DNA of 6,819 bases from NCBI GenBank assembly GCA_003648225.1, contig QMOL01000161.1:1-6819 (forward strand), read 5' to 3'. This stretch comes from Chlamydiota bacterium. Lineage in GTDB: Bacteria; Auribacterota; UBA3054; B51-G9. Shown here one piece after another: positions 1-5,869 of this stretch. The position numbers and the translations under genes are program-made. How positions within the stretch are numbered: the first letter of the stretch is position 1; each line of letters opens with the position of its first letter. The notes below the pieces were generated by a model, which was not told the origin of the DNA, made no database searches, and saw only the letters and a list, made by a program, of their open reading frames with translations.

Positions 1-34
1 ATCTAAAATAATAACGATTATCCTAAAAAGGTAT

Positions 35-1072
35 TTAGTCGTTCCTTAAAAAGTCAAATTTTCGGCGATTATAAAGCGAGAACGTATTTTTATACGCTGA
101 GCTGAAATCAACGCAATGAAATAGTTTTTTCACACAATCACAAAACACAGAGGGTAATGGCGCTGAAAATTCAATTTCTTTGCGGGTTGACGGATGATGA
201 CAACCGAATTTCCACGCGTGCAGCAGTTGCGTGTTAATTTTAATGTTGTCCAAATAACAATTAGTCTCTCTGCCATATAATTTATCTGCAAGAACAGGAT
301 GGCCAATTGCGCTTAAATGTAGGCGAATCTGATGCGTGCGTCCGGTAATTAATCTTACTTTTACAAGCGATAAACCGGAAGGGAACCCTTTAACACAAGG
401 TGCGGAAGCTAATATTTCATAGATAGATTTTGCATAAAGGCCTTTTTCGGAAATTTCCTGTTTTATGCGAATGTGGGAGTAATTCCCCTGCCCAATCGGT
501 AATTCTATTTTTCCTGACCTGCATCCAAAGACACCGTGTACGAGGGCAAGATAAATTTTTTTAACTTCCCGGTTTTCAATTTGCCGCGCAAGTTCACTTC
601 TCGCAAATTCATTTTTTGCAAGAACAAGAACACCGCTCGTATCTTTATCCAAACGATGAACAAGGCGAGGGCGATAATCAGCATCAGCATATTCTGAATG
701 AACGGCATTCATTAAAGTATTATACAAATGCCGACCTGTCGGATGAACGATAATTCCCGGAGCTTTGTTTATTACGAGAATGTCTTCATCCTCATAAATT
801 TTATCAACGGGAATAGATTCAGGCGAAGAGAATTCCTGTTGATGATTACTAACATTAACAATAATTATTTCGTTAGCGCATAAAGATTTTCCTCTGCGAC
901 ATTTTTTACCATTAATTTCCACCTCTCCATCTTTAATCATTTTTTGGAAGAATGTACGCGATCGCCAAGGCATTTTTTTTGCGAGATATTTGTCCGGTCG
1001 GGAAGGCAAGTCATCATCATTAACAACAAATTTAAAAGAAAGGATAGGTTTTGCGAGATTTTTTTCTTTCAC
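35..1072 (-). CDS. RluA-family rRNA pseudouridine synthase with N-terminal S4 domain (RluC/RluD-like)
   Basis: This 345-residue enzyme should convert specific uridines in 23S rRNA to pseudouridine in the cytoplasm. An S4 RNA-binding domain occupies about residues 25-75 (RPDKYLAKK, then GEVEINGKK). The catalytic domain follows, with HRLDKDTSG at 139-147, in which Asp142 is the expected nucleophile, and GRTHQIRLHLSAIGHP at about 244-259. The S4 domain plus this catalytic core is shared by RluC and RluD, so the target uridines cannot be assigned from sequence alone. Translation starts at a GTG that overlaps the TGA stop of the upstream lemA-like gene as GTGA, which implies translational coupling. 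The last ~35 residues (from about 311) run past the usual end of the catalytic fold, are rich in Cys, Phe and Lys, and are unexplained. No convincing terminator is visible in the 34 bases after the TAA stop. Confidence 0.95.
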   Translation of the reverse strand: MKEKNLAKPILSFKFVVNDDDLPSRPDKYLAKKMPWRSRTFFQKMIKDGEVEINGKKCRRGKSLCANEIIIVNVSNHQQEFSSPESIPVDKIYEDEDILVINKAPGIIVHPTGRHLYNTLMNAVHSEYADADYRPRLVHRLDKDTSGVLVLAKNEFARSELARQIENREVKKIYLALVHGVFGCRSGKIELPIGQGNYSHIRIKQEISEKGLYAKSIYEILASAPCVKGFPSGLSLVKVRLITGRTHQIRLHLSAIGHPVLADKLYGRETNCYLDNIKINTQLLHAWKFGCHHPSTRKEIEFSAPLPSVFCDCVKKLFHCVDFSSAYKNTFSLYNRRKFDFLRND

Positions 1073-1611
1073 GACGTATTCTTTTTTGCTTTAAATAATT
1101 GAGCAGGTTTGTTATCTAATAAAAATCTCCAGAATTGCGGCATTGGTTTTTGCAAAGTTTTATTATACTTTTTTGCGGCATAATTATATTTTTTTCCTAC
1201 CAAAGACAAATCCCGAGTAATTTTGTTGAATTGCAATACTGCGTCTTGAAAATGATAATTTTTTGCGGCGTTTATATCATAACTCAATAAAGAAATCACT
1301 TTTTTAATTGATAAATATAAATGCCCGCACGAACCGGCCAATTCGCTCACAGAATTTGCCAGGCGAATATTTTTTACATCTTTTTCCATTTTATTAGCAA
1401 TTGCTCTGCTGTTCGGCAAATATTTCAACGCCAAAGAGCCAAACTTAACGGATAACATCGCTAATTCATCACTCTGCTCAACTAAATCCTTATAGGAGGA
1501 CTGAACCTGGGTGCTAGCCTCATAGCATTCCGAATAAGTGCCGAAAAAAGAAAACAGCGCGTATGCCAGAACACCGGCAATTAAAAATAATAATAATGTA
1601 ATTTTATGCAT
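1069..1611 (-). CDS. LemA-family membrane-anchored protein (divergent)
   Basis: This 180-residue protein has a short N-terminal anchor (hydrophobic residues about 4-23) and then an almost entirely helical body. I assign it to the LemA family by pattern. The stretch after the anchor (about 29-60) resembles the family's first helix. The C-terminal part matches the family signature: FQ...L...N..TRDL at about 121-135, KYNYAAKKYN at 141-150, then a Pro-rich turn and KPAQLF at 168-173, matching the usual YNxAVxxYN...FGFKPxxFF ending. Length is close to the usual ~185 residues. The typical 'RRxDLIPNLV' box is poorly kept, so the protein is divergent. LemA proteins sit in the inner membrane with the helical part usually placed outside; their biochemical role is not settled. 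The ATG start at 1611 is preceded by a strong promoter only 16 nt away and has no Shine-Dalgarno sequence. The stop overlaps the start of the pseudouridine synthase gene by 4 nt. Confidence 0.72.
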   Translation of the reverse strand: MHKITLLLFLIAGVLAYALFSFFGTYSECYEASTQVQSSYKDLVEQSDELAMLSVKFGSLALKYLPNSRAIANKMEKDVKNIRLANSVSELAGSCGHLYLSIKKVISLLSYDINAAKNYHFQDAVLQFNKITRDLSLVGKKYNYAAKKYNKTLQKPMPQFWRFLLDNKPAQLFKAKKNTS

Positions 1612-1627
1612 AATCTATAAATAAAAA

Positions 1628-1656
1628 ACTATAACTAAAAAAGCAGTTTTTGTCAA
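1628..1656 (-). promoter_or_regulatory. Sigma70-type promoter for the lemA-rlu unit
   Basis: On the minus strand a perfect TTGACA (-35, 1656-1651) is followed by a 17-nt spacer and TATAGT (-10, 1633-1628, five of six consensus positions). The start codon of the lemA-like gene lies only 16 nt beyond the -10, so a transcript starting at the usual distance would have a leader of about 9-10 nt. The match to consensus is seen directly; promoter activity is inferred. Confidence 0.75.
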
Positions 1657-1676
1657 TAACAGATAAGTCTTAACAG

Positions 1677-1699
1677 AGCACTATTTTTTGCATAGAGCT
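1677..1699 (-). other. Imperfect hairpin after the glycosyltransferase gene
   Basis: Arms AGCACTAT (1677-1684) and ATAGAGCT (1692-1699) pair at seven of eight positions around a 7-nt loop (plus-strand reading). It lies 23-45 nt beyond the glycosyltransferase stop and just upstream of the lemA promoter, where a terminator would be expected. It has no following U-tract on the minus strand and is weak, so it may be a transcript-end structure or simply chance in AT-rich DNA. Confidence 0.25.
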
Positions 1700-1721
1700 T
1701 ATGTAATTATAAATAATTAGT

Positions 1722-2894
1722 TCAAATAATATTTTTATATAATTTCTCTAGATTTCTTACCATCACTTTTGATGAGAAATTTGTTAAATCAGTTTCCCGG
1801 GCATTTTTGCTAAATGATAATTGCAAATCTTTACTTTTCAATAATAGATTGGTTTTTTTTATTAATGAATCTATGTCTCCAGGTTTTATCACAAAACCAT
1901 TTTGACCGTTTGAAATAATTTCTTTAGCACCACCAATATCATAGGAAATTACCGGTTTGCCGGCTGCAAGAGCTTGAACAAGAATTCTTGCAAGTCCCTC
2001 TCGCATAGACGCATGGATAATTATATCTGCAGCTGCAATCAAATCAGGAATTTCATCCGGAGGCAGCAAGCCGGTGAAAAGTATATCATTTTTAGATAAT
2101 ATTTTTTTTGCCCGATTTTCCAGAGAATGTCTTAGTGGTCCGTCACCGATAATAATACTATTAATTTTAGAATTATAAGACCCAGTCACATTTTCTATTA
2201 CGGTAATAAAATCATCTGCGCCTTTCATATTAAACAATCTTCCGATAGAGAGAAGGACAACTGAATCTACCGGTATTGCTAATTTTTTTCTTATTTTTTC
2301 TCTATTGTTTTTTGCTGAAGTAAATTTATGTAAATCAAAGCCGCTGTAAATCGTTGTGAAAAGTTCCGGAGAACCGATGCCTTCTTTGAGTGCCTGTTCA
2401 GACATGGTATTACACACGCTAATAATTTTATCGCAATGATTTGCGCATATTTTTTCCGCGGCAATGTAAATTTTATTTTTCCAGAACGGTTGGTATTTAT
2501 CAAAAGCCAATCCATGAATTGTATGAACAACTTTTGATATATTTTTTTCTCGAACGTTTGATGCAGCCAACCTGCCGAGAATACCCGCTTTAGAACTGTG
2601 AGTATGAATTATATCATATTTTTCATGTTCAAAATGCGTGACGAGAGAACGATATGCCAAATAATCAAATAATGGATTAATTGATCTTATAAGATAACGA
2701 TTTTCGATGAATCTAAACGGCAAATTTGAATTATTAAGCCCCTTTTGTTCAAGAAGATTACCTTCGCGGCCATGGCTGGGTCCGGTAATTAATGTAACAT
2801 CATGTCCGTGTTCAGCCAAGCCTGTAATTGAAGAGAGAGTATTTTCCTGAGCGCCGCCGAGGATAAAACGAGTTATGAGGTGACAAATTTTCAC
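1722..2894 (-). CDS. Family 4 glycosyltransferase (GT-B fold)
   Basis: This 390-residue GT4-type enzyme should transfer a sugar from a nucleotide-sugar donor to an acceptor in the cytoplasm, probably for a cell-surface glycan; donor and acceptor cannot be read from the sequence. The N-terminal acceptor domain begins MKICHLITRF with the LGGAQ loop (12-16), followed by HTHSSKAGILGRLAA (97-111) and HTIHG (124-128). The C-terminal donor domain has YSGFD (183-187), GRL...KG (218-225), IGDGPLR (249-255) and REGLARILVQALAAGKPVIS (298-317). In that last motif the usual EX7E pair is Glu299 and Gln307, so the second acid is an amide. Translation starts at a GTG overlapping the TGA of the upstream MBL gene as GTGA. 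The start is supported because the family's N-terminal strand begins right there. It is probably the last gene of the lolA/redoxin-MBL-GT unit. Confidence 0.95.
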   Translation of the reverse strand: MKICHLITRFILGGAQENTLSSITGLAEHGHDVTLITGPSHGREGNLLEQKGLNNSNLPFRFIENRYLIRSINPLFDYLAYRSLVTHFEHEKYDIIHTHSSKAGILGRLAASNVREKNISKVVHTIHGLAFDKYQPFWKNKIYIAAEKICANHCDKIISVCNTMSEQALKEGIGSPELFTTIYSGFDLHKFTSAKNNREKIRKKLAIPVDSVVLLSIGRLFNMKGADDFITVIENVTGSYNSKINSIIIGDGPLRHSLENRAKKILSKNDILFTGLLPPDEIPDLIAAADIIIHASMREGLARILVQALAAGKPVISYDIGGAKEIISNGQNGFVIKPGDIDSLIKKTNLLLKSKDLQLSFSKNARETDLTNFSSKVMVRNLEKLYKNII

Positions 2895-3502
2895 AAGATT
2901 ACAGCTCTTTTACCTACAAGTTCAGCGAATTTTTTCGCATCGGCTTTACTGCCTACAATAGCGCCGTAATGCATTGGAACCGCTGCATGAGGTTTTACTT
3001 CATTAATAATATTCGCTGCTTCTTCTGCGGTCATAACATAAGTTCCCGATACCGGTATGAGCCAGACATCCGCGTTAACATTTTTCATTTCCGGTATAAT
3101 ATCACTATCTCCTGTGTGATAAATTCTTCTATTACCATCATCAACGATCACACCTATCCACCCGTTTTCTTTTGGGTGAAAAGATTTATTAGTATTATAC
3201 GCTGGCACAGCTTCAATCTTAATGCTTTCTATTAACAGTGATTGCCCTGGTGCAATGATTTGAATATTTCCCGAAACTTTTTCTAATGAATCGGCGGTAA
3301 TGACAAGTATTGTGCTCTTGTCTTGAATTTTCGTAATGTCTTCAGGAGAGCAATGGTCAAAATGTGAATGCGTACAGATTATGATATCTGCTTTCGGTAA
3401 ATTGTCAGATAATTGGAACGGATCAATATAAATTATTTTCGCGAGGTCAAGCCGGAAAGATGCATGCCCGAGTCGATGAATTTTATTAATAAAGTTTTTC
3501 AT
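2891..3502 (-). CDS. UlaG-like metallo-beta-lactamase-fold hydrolase
   Basis: A 203-residue cytoplasmic MBL-fold protein without a signal peptide, of the UlaG/UPF0173-like group of small Zn- or Mn-dependent hydrolases. Visible metal-site residues are THSHFDH (His45, His47, Asp49, His50), HTGDSD with Asp132, and PMHYG with His178; His109 in SFHPKENG may also contribute. The opening (LGHASFRLD, then IYIDPF) is typical of this group, which begins with a short 'GHAS' strand and a DP motif. Family members range from L-ascorbate-6-P lactonase to uncharacterised phosphodiesterase-like enzymes, so the substrate is unknown. The ATG lies 16 nt after the stop of the LolA/redoxin gene with no clear Shine-Dalgarno sequence. 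The gene is tightly linked to both neighbours, so it is probably co-transcribed with them. Confidence 0.93.
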   Translation of the reverse strand: MKNFINKIHRLGHASFRLDLAKIIYIDPFQLSDNLPKADIIICTHSHFDHCSPEDITKIQDKSTILVITADSLEKVSGNIQIIAPGQSLLIESIKIEAVPAYNTNKSFHPKENGWIGVIVDDGNRRIYHTGDSDIIPEMKNVNADVWLIPVSGTYVMTAEEAANIINEVKPHAAVPMHYGAIVGSKADAKKFAELVGKRAVIL

Positions 3503-3518
3503 TTGTATTTATTGCACA

Positions 3519-4751
3519 TTACTTCAACGTTTTCTCAATCGTTTGCTTAAGAGCCGAAAGAGTGCCCGGAGCGTTACCTTCGATAACGTCAACAACGATC
3601 CCGTTTTTATCAATTACAAAAGTTTTAGGAACAACATGAACACCGTAGGCTTTAGTTGTTTTTTTATCAGGATCGATAAAGATGGGTAAAGTAAGTCTTT
3701 CGGTGTTAATAAAATCTTTAATTTTCCCGGTGTCTGTTTCATCAGTAATAGTCACAAATTTTACGCCTCTGAGATTAAATTTTCCGTATAATTTATCAAC
3801 ATTAGCAAGATATTTTCTTGAGTTACCGCTCCAGCTTGCAAAAAAGGTAAGAACAATCGGCTGAGAACCGGGTTTAACCGTGTTTTTTTTACCCGCGAGA
3901 TATTTGATTTTCATTTTCGGAGCTTTATTTTTCAGTAATGGATGTTTAACATGAATTCTATCTTGCTGCAGTGCCTGTCCTATATCCATAACAATGATGT
4001 TTTTAGGCGGCTTAAAAGTGAAAACGCCTTTTTTTAACGGGCCATTTATCACAATGTTCGATAATTTTACTTCAACAACCGGCTTGTTTTTTAGATTATA
4101 TTGAATCCATTGTGAAGCTATGCCGTTTTTATTAACAACAAGTTTTACTTTATCAGGCATATAATTACTAATGCCGGCATCGCCGAGAGTGGCTGCTATT
4201 TTAAGAAGAGCGAGATATTTAGGAGAGTTGGCATTTATTTTTCCGGTAAAAATATATTCGTTTTTTTTAGGCGTTACTTTAGTGAAAATGATGCTTTCCT
4301 CTAATGAAGTATATGTATTTGTAATATCATCGGTAAGCATAATTATATAAGCTTTTGAAAGAAATGCGTAAAAAAGTTCTTCTATAGAAGCTTCGCCCCA
4401 GCGACTCGCGTTTATCACTTTTCCGTTGGGAGCGCATTCTGCCTGCCAGCCTATTTTTCCGTTACAGACGGTAATTTCGCGAACGTTCATAATTCCGCCC
4501 ATTGCTTTCATTTTCATATCTCTTTTAAATGAGTATGGAGGTTTTTGAATAAACGTTCCTGATTGGTGGACTTTTCCTTTAATAGAATTAATATTCACGG
4601 AAAAATCTGCGGAAAAATTTCTTATCAAAAGAAGTTTTTTATTAATTTCATTAAAAGCTTTACTGATTTCAGGCGATTGTGTTCCATTATTAATTTCTTT
4701 AGCAAATGTAACAGTAGAAATTATAAGACACAGAAATATAAATTTTTTCAT
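3519..4751 (-). CDS. Secreted LolA-like / thioredoxin-fold (TlpA-redoxin) fusion lacking the CXXC cysteines
   Basis: This 410-residue protein appears to be exported. An N-terminal signal peptide (MKKFIFLCLIISTVTFA) has a likely cleavage after Ala17. Residues about 30-260 look like a LolA/outer-membrane-lipoprotein-sorting fold: a helix with FSADFSVN (46-53), SGTFIQKPPYSFKRDM (64-79), then VCNGKIGWQ (95-103) and FTFKPP (244-249). A DUF2092-type assignment is an alternative. Residues about 276-410 are a TlpA/AhpC-type thioredoxin fold: PIVLTFFASW (298-307), FVTITDE (332-338), LPIFIDPD (355-362), and VVPKTFVID (373-381) with the cis-Pro at 375. Where WCxxC is expected the protein reads WSGNS (307-311), so both redox cysteines are gone and thiol-disulfide exchange by this motif is not possible. 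I chose the ATG at 4751 over an in-frame TTG at 4787 because the signal peptide begins there and the TTG lies inside a repeat cluster. Role unknown: possibly periplasmic lipid or lipoprotein handling or substrate binding. Confidence 0.85.
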   Translation of the reverse strand: MKKFIFLCLIISTVTFAKEINNGTQSPEISKAFNEINKKLLLIRNFSADFSVNINSIKGKVHQSGTFIQKPPYSFKRDMKMKAMGGIMNVREITVCNGKIGWQAECAPNGKVINASRWGEASIEELFYAFLSKAYIIMLTDDITNTYTSLEESIIFTKVTPKKNEYIFTGKINANSPKYLALLKIAATLGDAGISNYMPDKVKLVVNKNGIASQWIQYNLKNKPVVEVKLSNIVINGPLKKGVFTFKPPKNIIVMDIGQALQQDRIHVKHPLLKNKAPKMKIKYLAGKKNTVKPGSQPIVLTFFASWSGNSRKYLANVDKLYGKFNLRGVKFVTITDETDTGKIKDFINTERLTLPIFIDPDKKTTKAYGVHVVPKTFVIDKNGIVVDVIEGNAPGTLSALKQTIEKTLK

Positions 4752-4770
4752 TGTTTTAAATTTAGGATTA

Positions 4771-4806
4771 CAGACTAAACAGACCAAACGGTCTGAACAG
4801 ACAAAA
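4771..4806. repeat. Four-unit 9-bp repeat with internal palindrome (possible operator)
   Basis: Four consecutive 9-mers lie between sppA and the LolA/redoxin gene: CAGACTAAA (4771), CAGACCAAA (4780), CGGTCTGAA (4789) and CAGACAAAA (4798). Units 2 and 3 together form the perfect inverted repeat CAGACC-AAAC-GGTCTG (4780-4795). AGACC...GGTCT palindromes resemble operators of some TetR-family repressors. As RNA from the minus strand it would be a 6-bp stem with a GTTT loop followed by a short UUU, so a weak hairpin is the alternative. The repeats are seen directly; regulatory use is inferred, and no regulator gene is in the window. Confidence 0.5.
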
Positions 4807-4836
4807 ATATATGTTAACTACAATTCCGGCTGCCAA
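4806..4836 (-). promoter_or_regulatory. Possible promoter for the LolA/redoxin gene
   Basis: On the minus strand TTGGCA (4836-4831, five of six to the -35 consensus, inside the end of sppA) is followed after 19 nt by TATATT (4811-4806, five of six to the -10 consensus). The spacer is longer than ideal. A start about 7 nt downstream would fall within the 9-bp repeat cluster, placing the palindrome at roughly +4 to +20, a repressor-like position. Confidence 0.3.
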
Positions 4837-5849
4837 AGATATTTAAATCCGGGGGACTGATTTTTCCATCTATCCGGAAAAGGCAAGTTAATTTTAGGAT
4901 TAACGCTCATGCCTGAAAGTAACATTTCGAGAAAAGCCATAGATTTTTTATACCTCACAACTTTAAATTTTTCGGTTCCGGTAAGTCTTTTTAATACATT
5001 TACAGCGGAATCAAACCCGCCAATTTCATCGATTAAACCGAGTGAAAGAGCATGCGGCGCGCTAAAAATACTTCCATTCGCGAATTTTCTGACTTCGTTT
5101 GTACTAATGCCCCTGCTTGTTGAAACAATAGATACAAAACGACCGTACAGATCGTTTACAACATTTTGAAGCATTTGCAGTTCTTCCGGTGAAGCGTTTC
5201 TGAAAGGATTTAATATATCTTTATATTTTCCGGATTTAATAGTAACATCTCTAATGCCGATTTTATCGCCAAGACCTTTTATATTAATGGAAGATAAAAT
5301 TACACCAATTGAACCCGTAATTGTTGTTCGATGCGCTACAATTTTATCCGCCGCGGCGCTGATATAATACCCGCCGGAAGCGGCGACATCTCTAAACAGC
5401 GCCACAATTTTTCTTCCCTTTTTTGATTTTTTGAATTTCAAAAGGCGCTCATAAATTATATCACTCGCGGTAACTCCTCCGCCCGGGCTGTCAACCAGCA
5501 AAAGGATAGCGATAACATTATCATCTTTTTCCGCTTCATCGATTTGTTTAATAATTTTTGTTGCGAGGCCGGGTTCCTGAAAAAAACCACTTGAAGCTTT
5601 CGACAATGAGATAACGCCGAATGCTTCAATACAGACGACTTTTTTTCTACCGTGACCTTTAATTAGCTCTTCGGTATATTTACTTGAAGTTTCCTGTGAA
5701 TCTATATTTTGAGTGATAAACATTACAATTAATCCGATATTAACAAGCGCGCTAATACCTAAAAGAACGAGGATTATAATAATTGCGACCCAATGACCTA
5801 ACGTAGATTGTTTAGGCTTGATAAATTGTTCGGCAGTATTTTGATTCAT
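4818..5849 (-). CDS. sppA: Signal peptide peptidase SppA (short form, S49 family)
   Basis: A 343-residue membrane-bound serine protease that degrades leftover signal peptides and small membrane-associated peptides after protein export. A cytoplasmic N-terminal stretch is followed by one membrane anchor (about 19-47), with the protease domain outside the inner membrane. Key S49 motifs are VDSPGGGV (119-126), RDVAASGGYYISAAAD (153-168) with nucleophile Ser158, TGSIGVI (178-184), and SGKYKD (206-211) with general base Lys210. The Ser-Lys spacing of 52 residues equals that of Bacillus subtilis SppA (Ser147/Lys199), supporting the assignment. The length matches single-domain SppA, not the doubled ~600-residue E. 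coli form. The ATG at 5849 has a good Shine-Dalgarno sequence (GGAG, 8 nt upstream). The gene begins 20 nt after the ackA stop, so the two are probably co-transcribed. It ends with TAG. Confidence 0.97.
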   Translation of the reverse strand: MNQNTAEQFIKPKQSTLGHWVAIIIILVLLGISALVNIGLIVMFITQNIDSQETSSKYTEELIKGHGRKKVVCIEAFGVISLSKASSGFFQEPGLATKIIKQIDEAEKDDNVIAILLLVDSPGGGVTASDIIYERLLKFKKSKKGRKIVALFRDVAASGGYYISAAADKIVAHRTTITGSIGVILSSINIKGLGDKIGIRDVTIKSGKYKDILNPFRNASPEELQMLQNVVNDLYGRFVSIVSTSRGISTNEVRKFANGSIFSAPHALSLGLIDEIGGFDSAVNVLKRLTGTEKFKVVRYKKSMAFLEMLLSGMSVNPKINLPFPDRWKNQSPGFKYLWQPEL

Positions 5850-5857
5850 TTTATTTT

Positions 5858-5861
5858 CTCC
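5858..5861 (-). promoter_or_regulatory. Ribosome binding site of sppA
   Basis: GGAG on the minus strand (within CGGAGAAAA), 8 nt before the sppA ATG. It is the only clear Shine-Dalgarno match among the starts visible in the window, and it fixes the sppA start at 5849. Confidence 0.8.
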
Positions 5862-5869
5862 GATTAAAT

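Noticed and set aside
1..34. Possible terminator after the pseudouridine synthase gene
   Set aside because: Only 3-4 bp AT-rich pairings are visible and there is no GC stem followed by a T-run; the window ends too soon to judge.
505..708. Second minus-strand frame within the pseudouridine synthase gene (67 codons, hydrophobic start)
   Set aside because: It overlaps the catalytic core of the enzyme in another frame; the hydrophobic run is a by-product of AT-rich codons.
1708..1723. AT-only inverted repeat (TAATTA arms) just after the glycosyltransferase stop
   Set aside because: Six A/T pairs in very AT-rich DNA are expected by chance and give little stability.
2969..3235. 88-codon open frame on the plus strand inside the MBL gene
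   Set aside because: Fully opposite a well-supported gene, with a composition of no recognisable family; a shadow frame.
4752..4787. In-frame TTG at 4787 as an upstream start of the LolA/redoxin gene (12 extra residues)
   Set aside because: The extra residues are encoded by the 9-bp repeat/palindrome cluster and would bury the signal peptide. The ATG at 4751 begins a standard MKK-hydrophobic signal sequence.
4563..5169. Plus-strand open frames at 4563-4778 and 4909-5169
   Set aside because: They lie antisense to the LolA/redoxin and sppA coding regions, with no recognisable domain and no ribosome binding site I can support.
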